Origin: M55B120 sp964426155
GTDB taxonomy: Bacteria; Actinomycetota; Humimicrobiia; Humimicrobiales; Humimicrobiaceae
Length of the DNA: 8,636 nucleotides
NCBI GenBank assembly: GCA_964426155.1
Contig: CAYROY010000067.1
Location: forward strand, 1 to 8,636
Direction: 5' to 3'
Shown in pieces: positions 1 through 5,500 of this stretch (position 1 is the stretch's first letter; each line of letters starts with the position of its first letter). Below the pieces are notes generated by a model. The model was not told the origin of the DNA. It searched no databases and saw only the letters and a list, made by a program, of their open reading frames with translations. A program made the position numbers and the translations under genes.

Positions 1-300
1 TACATTTACCGCAACAGCAATATATATTATCGTTTTTCCAAAAGATTGCCAGAATACAGAATCTTTAAAAAGAGTTATATAATTACCTAATCCAATAAAA
101 TTGGATCCCGTAGACTTTAACAGCGTAAAGTCCGTAAAGCTTATAAACAGAGAATAAATCATAGGAATTCCTACTACAAACAATATAATTAAGACTGCAG
201 GCATAAGTAATAATGTAGGCAAATACTTCGACTCATTAAAACTAATTCTACGTTTTTTTATATCCTCTTCATTAAATTTTCTATAGACCTTGCCACTCAT
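1..300 (-). CDS. Sugar ABC transporter permease, MalF/UgpA type (partial, C-terminus beyond window)
   Basis: This is the N-terminal 100 residues of an inner-membrane subunit of a CUT1-type carbohydrate ABC importer. The gene runs off the left edge, so the EAA loop that contacts the ATPase is not visible. A basic cytoplasmic N-terminus (about residues 1-25) precedes a first membrane segment at about 27-55 (YLPTLLLMPAVLIILFVV). The family-typical FIGLGNYITLFKD stretch follows at 68-80, and a second hydrophobic stretch begins near 90. It lies 165 bp downstream of the sugar-binding lipoprotein gene in the same direction, as expected for an importer operon. The start is uncertain. The ATG at 300 has no nearby ribosome binding site, whereas an in-frame TTG at 309, directly after a stop codon, lies 12 nt after an AGGA. 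Two other genes here use TTG. The substrate cannot be read from the sequence. Confidence 0.9.
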   Translation of the reverse strand, partial: MSGKVYRKFNEEDIKKRRISFNESKYLPTLLLMPAVLIILFVVGIPMIYSLFISFTDFTLLKSTGSNFIGLGNYITLFKDSVFWQSFGKTIIYIAVAVNV

Positions 301-388
301 TATTTTCAATTAGTATATTTTTCCTATTGTTTTAAAAAAGGTACAGGATTTATTTTTAACTTTTATGTGATTATTTTAAAACATTTTT

Positions 389-431
389 GTTTTGGTTGGT
401 ATTATTAATTTAATAAAATACCAACCAAAAC
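389..431 (-). promoter_or_regulatory. 15-bp perfect intercistronic hairpin between binding-protein and permease genes
   Basis: Arms 389-403 and 417-431 are exact reverse complements (GTTTTGGTTGGTATT on the plus strand), with a 13-nt AT-only loop. The hairpin begins about 35 nt after the binding-protein stop codon in the direction of transcription. On the minus strand it is followed by AAAAATGTTTT rather than a clean T-run, so it is not a textbook terminator for this operon; the T-run lies on the plus-strand side. By analogy with other importer operons, where the binding protein is made in excess, it may stabilise the 3' end of the upstream message or partly attenuate the permease. A protein-binding palindrome is an alternative. 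Confidence 0.6.
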
Positions 432-465
432 TTTTTCATTTTAAATTATGACCATTACAATCATA

Positions 466-1902
466 TTAGTAGTATCCTGCTTCAGACATCATTTTCTCGG
501 TAGCCGCAGCAGCTTCGTCTAATCCTGCCTTAGGCTCCTTATCCCCTAATATTATTGCCTGCAATATTGGATACAGAATATCAGAAGTAGGTAGCCATTC
601 TGCTACTAATGGAGGTGTCCTAAAATCTTCAGATGCTTGAAGTTGTGCCAATTGTAGTCTCTTTACGTCAAGAGGAACACCACTTGCTTCTGCATCCTTA
701 ATTAGTGTTTCCCATACAGAATTACGGGTAACCAGATATCCTATCTTACCTTCGGTGTACTGCTGATCATAATTGGTTAAAAATTTGATTAAAGCAACTG
801 CAGCGTCAACATTCTGACTTGCCTTTGTGATAGAAAAAGAATGCTGTCCGGACCACCCACTATGTATTCCAGCATCGCCCATTGGCTGTCTTGCAAGGTC
901 AAATTTTCCCGCAACCTGGCTTGCTTCAGGATCCTGGAAATAGCTATACCAGCCGTACCATTCTGTGTACATAGCAATATTTCCTGTAACAAAGTTTTGA
1001 GCTACATCATCCCATACAAAATTAGTCATTCCAGGTGGCATAGCTCCAGCAGCATATAGGTCTCTTAGCATAGTTGCAGCTTTTACTCCTGCATCGCCAT
1101 TAAATCCAGGCTTCCAATTTTCGTCAAAGAATTGTCCGCCTTCTGCTGTCATTATTTCATAAAATCGTCCCGATAGCGCTTCTTCTTTGCCAGCAAATTC
1201 AGTTGCATAAACACCTGCAGGTAATAATTTCTGAAGACCTAATGCAGTCTCTTTAAATTCATCCCATGTTTCAGGAACCTTTAGATCTTTACCTGTTTCA
1301 TCTTTAAATTTTTCCTGCATATCAGTATCTTCAAAAATGTCTGTACGATAATGCAAAATACTGGTATCAAAATGCCTCGGGATAATCCACAGATGCCCAT
1401 CTTTCCTACCGGAATCTAGAATCATTGGAACAAAGTCTGAAAGTTCTTCTTCGGTCCAGTAATCCTCTAGAGGTATTATTGCATCTGCTTTAATGTACTG
1501 GGTATAAAAGCTAGAATGACCCCAGCATACATCATAATCAACAGTTCCTGCTGCAAAATCAGTTTTTAACTTTTTGTCTATCTGAAATCCATCACCTTTA
1601 AATACAATTTCTACTGTTGCACCCGTATCTTCTTCAAATTCTGGAATCGCTTTATATATCTCCTCATAATTTCCACCACCTATAAAAGCGCATTTTATAG
1701 TCACACCTTCTAGAGAAACCTCTTCAGCAGGCGCTTCTTCTGCAGCCTCTTCTTCTGCTTCCTCAGCAGGTGCTTCTTCTGCAGCCTCTTCTTCTACTTC
1801 CTCAGCAGGTGCTTCTTCCTGAGCACATCCTGCAAGTGAAAAAGTTGCTACCATAGCTGTAATAATTAATAATGTTACTGACCATGATAATATTTTGTTC
1901 AT
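466..1902 (-). CDS. ABC transporter sugar-binding lipoprotein (extracellular solute-binding protein family 1)
   Basis: This 478-residue lipoprotein is expected to capture sugar outside the membrane and deliver it to the permease encoded downstream. The signal peptide has basic K3, a hydrophobic core at about 9-23 and lipobox LAGC with lipidated Cys26. A Glu/Ala/Pro-rich linker follows (about 30-60), encoded by a 39-bp tandem repeat. The rest resembles MalE-like family 1 binding proteins. It has an N-terminal strand leading into FKGDGFQIDKKL, the aromatic patch TEWYGWYSYF (possible sugar stacking), and a late helix DAAVALIKFLTN before a YLVTRNSVWE stretch typical of the family. The start at 1902 is chosen because AAAGGAG lies 6 nt upstream; a longer frame from 1926 would add eight residues ahead of the signal peptide and has no such site. 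The link to L-fucose comes only from the neighbouring fucI, and the true ligand could be a fucosylated oligosaccharide or another sugar. Confidence 0.93.
   Translation of the reverse strand: MNKILSWSVTLLIITAMVATFSLAGCAQEEAPAEEVEEEAAEEAPAEEAEEEAAEEAPAEEVSLEGVTIKCAFIGGGNYEEIYKAIPEFEEDTGATVEIVFKGDGFQIDKKLKTDFAAGTVDYDVCWGHSSFYTQYIKADAIIPLEDYWTEEELSDFVPMILDSGRKDGHLWIIPRHFDTSILHYRTDIFEDTDMQEKFKDETGKDLKVPETWDEFKETALGLQKLLPAGVYATEFAGKEEALSGRFYEIMTAEGGQFFDENWKPGFNGDAGVKAATMLRDLYAAGAMPPGMTNFVWDDVAQNFVTGNIAMYTEWYGWYSYFQDPEASQVAGKFDLARQPMGDAGIHSGWSGQHSFSITKASQNVDAAVALIKFLTNYDQQYTEGKIGYLVTRNSVWETLIKDAEASGVPLDVKRLQLAQLQASEDFRTPPLVAEWLPTSDILYPILQAIILGDKEPKAGLDEAAAATEKMMSEAGYY
1742..1819 (-). repeat. 39-bp tandem repeat encoding the acidic lipoprotein linker
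   Basis: Two adjacent 39-bp units (1742-1780 and 1781-1819) are identical at 37 of 39 positions, with a further degenerate partial unit on the side toward 1718. Each unit adds 13 residues of the type EEVEEEAAEEAPA just after the lipidated cysteine. The repeat keeps the frame, so unit gain or loss would change linker length without breaking the protein. Confidence 0.85.
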
Positions 1903-1952
1903 TTTAAACTCCTTTGATAAAAGCAATTTGATAAAATAGTTTTTTAATTTTT

Positions 1953-2025
1953 CATCACCTCTTACTTTTAAAAATTTTTTACAAAGTTAAAAATTTATTA
2001 AATTAATATATTTTATCACCTCCTA
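1953..2025 (-). promoter_or_regulatory. Two strong Shine-Dalgarno-like motifs without a matching gene in the binding-protein leader
   Basis: Read on the minus strand, TAGGAGGTGATA (2025-2014) and TAAGAGGTGATG (1964-1953) lie 61 bp apart upstream of the lipoprotein gene, which has its own separate AAAGGAG site. The first contains a ten-base match to the usual 16S 3' end complement. Only tiny reading frames follow either motif: a GTG-started frame of 10 codons at the first, and GTG-ATG-AAA-AAT-stop at the second. They may be ribosome-loading or leader-peptide sites, or a duplicated protein-binding motif. Confidence 0.4.
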
Positions 2026-2076
2026 TCGTTTTAATCTTTTATTCAATTATTAATAAAATAATTGTTTTATGTTAAA

Positions 2077-2126
2077 TCTTACTTCTAATAACCTGATTAC
2101 CAGGAGTAAGAGTTTTATGGCTCTTA
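2077..2126 (-). promoter_or_regulatory. Mutually exclusive hairpins between fucI and the binding-protein gene
   Basis: In the minus-strand transcript, about 25 nt after the fucI stop, TAAGAG (2126-2121) can pair with CTCTTA (2112-2107). Alternatively TCTTACT (2111-2105) can pair with AGTAAGA (2083-2077), enclosing a small CCTG/CAGG hairpin (2104-2092). The two outer pairings compete for the same bases 2107-2111. No T-run follows, so this is not a canonical intrinsic terminator. The stems are only 6-7 bp, so an attenuator role is tentative. No separate promoter for the lipoprotein gene was recognised in the 249-bp gap. Confidence 0.35.
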
Positions 2127-2151
2127 GAACACATTTTATCCTAAAATAAAA

Positions 2152-3948
2152 CTATTTTTTATACAGTCCCCCAAAATTTCTGCAGGCCCTGTAATCTGCC
2201 CCTTCCAGATCCTTTGTCCCGAAAGCAGTCCAGACGTTTGGCCTGAATATATTATCCTCATCTACATTGTGCATGGATACCGGTATCCTGAGCATTGAAG
2301 CCAGTGTTATTAGCCTGCTTCCTATATGGCCGTAGCATAAGGAAGTATGATTTACTCCCCAGCTGTTCATAAGCATGTATGTATCATTGAAGGGGATATT
2401 GGAAGATAGCCTGGGGGCAAACCAGGTTGTGGGCCATGTAGGGTCTGTGCGCTCATTTAGTATATTGTGCACCTCCTGCGGTATATCCACAGTATATCCT
2501 TCAGCAATCTGCATAACCGGTCCAAGTCCTTTTACAATATTTATCCTGGACATCGTAGCGGGCATACCGCCCAGGGTCAGAAAGTTTGCTGAAAAACCTC
2601 CGCCCCTGAAATACTCTAAAGATGCGGGCCTAAAAAGTGAATTTTCCAGCATTGCATCAATCTCACCTTCTGATATATCCCAGTAGGGTTTTATAGCAGG
2701 ACTTCCCTCTATCTGCTGCCTTCCGGTTCCATCAAGAGCTGCCGAGCCGGAATTAATTAGATGGATTATACCATCACTGGCATGGCCTTCCAGTTTATAT
2801 CCTGTTACCCTTTCTACCGCTTCAGGGCTCCAGAAGGTCCTTACATCAGCAAATACCTGTGCCGTGCCTGTAAGCATGTGGCCAAATAACATGGGGACGG
2901 CATTAAGTGAATCATTTTCTGTAGCAAAGATAAATGGCTGCCTGTTCCCGTTCCAGTCAAATGAGCTGTTTAGCATGGTCTCTGTAAAATCCCCGTTCGG
3001 GTAGTGGTCTGTCCACTGCCTCTGTCCCTGGAAACCTGCTGCTATTGCATTATGTCCCATAGCCTCCTCAGCAAATCCGTCTCCTGCAAGCCTTTGGTTT
3101 CCAATCATAAGGTCCCTGGCAATTAAAGTCATCTTTACCACAAATTCCCAGTCCCTATCCTTTTCATCCCTGGATCTTTGTATGTCTTTCGGGTTATTGT
3201 CGGGTCCTTCAATGCACCTGCCTCTTACCCACTCTAATGCTTTTTTGTATTCTTTTTGGTCATATATGTCTCTGTCTATGCGTCTTTTTATCTCGGTCAT
3301 GTCTACGTATTCACATCTCATCCCAAGATAATCCTCAAAAAAGTCAGGATTTACTATAGAGCCTGCAATTCCCATGGAAACATTTCCAATGGATAGATAT
3401 GATTTGCCCTTAATTGCTGCCACTGCAAGGCCTGCAGATGCAAAATTTAAAAGCTTCTGCCCCACATCATCAGGAATTGAGGTATCGCCTATATCCTGTA
3501 CATCCTTTCCGTATATGCCAAATGCTGGAAGTCCTTTCTGTGCGTGAGCAGCCAGCACTGCTGCAAGATATACAGCTCCCGGCCTCTCAGTACCGTTAAA
3601 TCCCCAGACAGCTTTTGGCCGTGCAGGGTGCATGTCCATTGTCTCGGACCCGTAACACCAGCAGGGTGTAACTGTTATTGTAAGGCCAACGCCTTCCCTG
3701 GCAAACTTTTCATCAGCTTTTGATGCTTCGGCAACCCCTCCTATGGTGGTATCTGCTAAAACACATTCAGCAGGGTCTCCTGTAGGGTGTCTTAATTTTT
3801 CTGACAGGAACCCGGTAAGAGACTTTGCCATGCTGTACGTTTGATCTTCTAAAGATTCCCTTACCCCTTTTCTTCTGCCGTCTATTGTAGGGCGTATGCC
3901 GATCTTTGGAAGTGAGCCTATAAGCCTATTTCTATTTGATTTTTCCAT
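2152..3948 (-). CDS. fucI: L-fucose isomerase
   Basis: FucI (EC 5.3.1.25) is a cytoplasmic, Mn2+-dependent ketol isomerase converting L-fucose to L-fuculose; family members also act on D-arabinose. At 598 residues it is full length (E. coli FucI is about 591). It is highly similar throughout to the E. coli protein as I recall it: SLPKIGIRP near the start, GLTITVTPCWCYGSET at 88-103, the AGFQGQRQWTD segment at 304-314, and the end DYRACRNFGGLYKK. The metal ligands are present as Glu344 (ATENDS), Asp368 (VFADVR) and His534 (WGVNH), corresponding to E. coli Glu337, Asp361 and His528. It lies 100 bp downstream of the LacI-family gene, with its own consensus promoter and operator in between. Unusually, no Shine-Dalgarno sequence precedes the ATG. 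The untranslated leader is AT-rich and there is no alternative start nearby, so translation may rely on an unstructured leader. Confidence 0.97.
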   Translation of the reverse strand: MEKSNRNRLIGSLPKIGIRPTIDGRRKGVRESLEDQTYSMAKSLTGFLSEKLRHPTGDPAECVLADTTIGGVAEASKADEKFAREGVGLTITVTPCWCYGSETMDMHPARPKAVWGFNGTERPGAVYLAAVLAAHAQKGLPAFGIYGKDVQDIGDTSIPDDVGQKLLNFASAGLAVAAIKGKSYLSIGNVSMGIAGSIVNPDFFEDYLGMRCEYVDMTEIKRRIDRDIYDQKEYKKALEWVRGRCIEGPDNNPKDIQRSRDEKDRDWEFVVKMTLIARDLMIGNQRLAGDGFAEEAMGHNAIAAGFQGQRQWTDHYPNGDFTETMLNSSFDWNGNRQPFIFATENDSLNAVPMLFGHMLTGTAQVFADVRTFWSPEAVERVTGYKLEGHASDGIIHLINSGSAALDGTGRQQIEGSPAIKPYWDISEGEIDAMLENSLFRPASLEYFRGGGFSANFLTLGGMPATMSRINIVKGLGPVMQIAEGYTVDIPQEVHNILNERTDPTWPTTWFAPRLSSNIPFNDTYMLMNSWGVNHTSLCYGHIGSRLITLASMLRIPVSMHNVDEDNIFRPNVWTAFGTKDLEGADYRACRNFGGLYKK

Positions 3949-3958
3949 TTTTATTTAA

Positions 3959-3972
3959 AGTAAACATTTACA
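3959..3972 (-). promoter_or_regulatory. Second, weaker operator-like site before fucI
   Basis: Read on the minus strand this is TGTAAATGTTTACT. It keeps the half-site spacing of the LacI/CcpA pattern but has TG instead of the central CG and T at the last position. Its centre is 16 bp from that of the perfect site at 3975-3988, and its flank AGTAAAC (plus strand) also occurs in the regulator's own operator. It may be a secondary site or chance similarity. Confidence 0.35.
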
Positions 3973-3974
3973 AT

Positions 3975-3988
3975 TGACAACGATTACA
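3975..3988 (-). promoter_or_regulatory. LacI-family operator at the fucI promoter
   Basis: TGTAATCGTTGTCA (minus strand) matches every fixed position of the TGWNANCGNTNWCA pattern used by CcpA-like LacI-family regulators, including the central CG into which the hinge-helix leucine inserts. It abuts the -10 box and covers the expected transcription start, a classic repression position. The adjacent regulator has a matching type of recognition helix and hinge, so it is the likely ligand, but a global CcpA-type protein could also bind. Confidence 0.75.
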
Positions 3989-4015
3989 TTATATATTAAT
4001 AATTTTTTATGTCAA
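3988..4015 (-). promoter_or_regulatory. Consensus sigma70-type promoter of fucI
   Basis: On the minus strand, TTGACA (4015-4010) is followed by a 16-bp AT-rich spacer and TATAAT (3993-3988); both boxes are exact consensus. Transcription should start near 3981, giving a leader of about 33 nt, so fucI can be transcribed independently of the regulator gene upstream. Confidence 0.8.
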
Positions 4016-4048
4016 GCAGGGTTTTTCATCCCAATTTTTAAAAAGATA

Positions 4049-5077
4049 TTAAATAACTTCCCTGTATAACTTTTTAGTTGATTCCCTGATTATCAATTCG
4101 GTATTTAAAGTAATAATTACCGGTTTATCTCCAATGCCTAACGGTTCATTATTGATTTTCTTAAGCAGCATCTCCGCAGCATTTAAACCCAGGCTGTAGA
4201 CGGGCTGTCTAATAGCAGTCAGCGGATTTTTCAATAATCTTGCCCATTCAAAGTCATCAAATCCCACCATTCCTATATCCCCCGGGGCATCAATGCCCAA
4301 TTCCTTTATTGCGATTAGGGCACCTATGGTCATGTCAGCATTTGAGACAAACAATGAATCAGGCCTTCCAGCACCCTGGAATAATTCTTTTGTTAATTCC
4401 AGGCCGCTTTTTTCTTTGAAGTCACCTATTTTTATAAAGTCATCGTTTCTTTTTATACCTGCTTCATTTATTGCCCTTAAATATCCATTCAACCTTTCCC
4501 GCCCGGTTGTCCTGTCTATGAGACCAGCAATAATACCTATTTTCCTGTAATCCTGGTCTATTAAATGCTTGACTGCTTTGTAAGCACTCCTTTCATTATC
4601 AATTAAGACAGCATCACATTCTACTCCGCTTATTAATCTGTCAAGGAGTACTATATTCATGCCTGACTCTATAAGAGAATTTACGTAATCTGCATTTTTG
4701 CCAGTAGGGGTAAAGATTATTCCGTCCACCCGGTTGGACCTTAATACCTTAAGGTATTTTAATTCTTTTTCCGGGTCATCGTCACCGTTGCATAATATCA
4801 GGTTATATCCTTTTCTCTGGGCTACATCCTCCACCGACTTTGCAATTGTTGAATAAAATTGAGATAACACATTACCAACAATTATACCTATAGTATGTGT
4901 CTTCTTCTGTCTTAAGCTCCTTGCTACTGCATTTACTTCGTATTTTAAATCCTTTATTGCTTTTAATACCTTCTTTTTAGTTTTGCTTCTAACACCAGGA
5001 TAATCTCTTAAGACCCTTGAAACTGTCGCAGTAGATACTCCAGCCTTTTTTGCAACGATTTTAATATTCGCTTTCAA
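4049..5077 (-). CDS. LacI-family transcriptional regulator of the fucose/sugar locus
   Basis: This 342-residue LacI/GalR-family regulator is of usual length. The N-terminal helix-turn-helix (about 5-25) has the recognition helix STATVSRVL, close to the CcpA type. The hinge helix around 47-56 has the NAVARSLR motif, with Leu55 in the position that inserts at the central CG of the operator. A periplasmic-binding-protein-like effector domain fills 61-342, with IGIIVGN at its start, DNERSAYKAV mid-way and GFDDFEWARLL near 272-282. The start is a TTG, supported by a GGTGA site 6 nt upstream and an in-frame TGA just before; no in-frame ATG lies upstream. The gene precedes fucI, and both promoters carry matching operators. 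It is most simply a repressor released by L-fucose, fuculose or a phosphate of these. The effector is inferred, not shown. Confidence 0.95.
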   Translation of the reverse strand: MKANIKIVAKKAGVSTATVSRVLRDYPGVRSKTKKKVLKAIKDLKYEVNAVARSLRQKKTHTIGIIVGNVLSQFYSTIAKSVEDVAQRKGYNLILCNGDDDPEKELKYLKVLRSNRVDGIIFTPTGKNADYVNSLIESGMNIVLLDRLISGVECDAVLIDNERSAYKAVKHLIDQDYRKIGIIAGLIDRTTGRERLNGYLRAINEAGIKRNDDFIKIGDFKEKSGLELTKELFQGAGRPDSLFVSNADMTIGALIAIKELGIDAPGDIGMVGFDDFEWARLLKNPLTAIRQPVYSLGLNAAEMLLKKINNEPLGIGDKPVIITLNTELIIRESTKKLYREVI

Positions 5078-5100
5078 TCTGCATCACCGGGTAATATTTT

Positions 5101-5114
5101 TGATACCGTTTACT
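5101..5114 (-). promoter_or_regulatory. Autoregulatory LacI-family operator before the regulator gene
   Basis: AGTAAACGGTATCA on the minus strand matches the TGWNANCGNTNWCA pattern except for the first base, and keeps the central CG. It lies about 5-18 nt after the predicted transcription start of the regulator, where bound protein would block early elongation. Its likeness to the fucI operator suggests that the same protein controls both. Confidence 0.65.
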
Positions 5115-5125
5115 TTAATTTTAAT

Positions 5126-5153
5126 ATTATACATAATTTCCCCAAAAAACCAA
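5126..5153 (-). promoter_or_regulatory. Predicted promoter of the LacI-family regulator gene
   Basis: On the minus strand TATAAT (5131-5126) is exact consensus and is preceded, after a 16-bp spacer, by TTGGTT (5153-5148), a poor -35 box. The weak -35 box fits low-level regulator expression. A further candidate, TTGTCT with TATAAA 16 bp away, lies farther upstream. Confidence 0.45.
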
Positions 5154-5405
5154 TAAAATATACCTGTTATCAAATTTTTATTCAGACCATATTTTAATGA
5201 TTATCCGTATATGTTAGCAGTAATTTATAAAAACTTTTACATAACAGACAAAACATCTTATTCTTAAACGGTCATTTAAAATAACTTTATCAAGTGCAAT
5301 TTATATAGCCTGTCCCTGATAATATTTCTTATAAAACACATTAAGCTACAATAAAAGTCCCGCATTGTATAAAATCAGAAAAAATCATAAATAAAAACTT
5401 ATCGT

Positions 5406-5434
5406 TTGAAATAAAAATTCAACCTGTTTATAAT
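5406..5434 (+). promoter_or_regulatory. Predicted promoter of the acyl-CoA synthetase gene
   Basis: TTGAAA (5406-5411) and TATAAT (5429-5434) are separated by an ideal 17 bp. Transcription should start near 5441, about 60 nt before the start codon. No good match to the LacI-family operator overlaps it, so it is probably not under the same control. Confidence 0.6.
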
Positions 5435-5500
5435 TCAATAAATTCAGAGCTTTTTTCTCTATATGTTTGTAAATATTGATCTATATTTAAAGAGGAAAAT

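Larger units (their letters stand above)
5078..5500. other. Divergent AT-rich intergenic region
   Basis: No coding frame is convincing in these 423 bases. The left end holds the regulator's promoter and operator and the right end holds the plus-strand promoter and ribosome binding site of the acyl-CoA synthetase. The middle (about 5160-5400) is very AT-rich, with one small inverted repeat (TACAAT/ATTGTA, 5347-5369) and only degraded operator-like matches. I see no RNA gene or strong terminator in it. Confidence 0.6.

Noticed and set aside
1903..1926. Eight-residue N-terminal extension of the sugar-binding lipoprotein from a start at 1926
   Set aside because: It would overlap the AAAGGAG site and put extra residues before a complete lipoprotein signal peptide; the ATG at 1902 has ideal spacing.
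2375..2686. Plus-strand frame of 103 codons inside fucI
   Set aside because: It is antisense to the conserved C-terminal part of fucI and has no recognisable protein features.
5263..5276. Operator-like sequence around AAACGGTCA in the divergent intergenic region
   Set aside because: Four fixed positions of the pattern fail at the two outer ends and it is far from any recognised promoter element.
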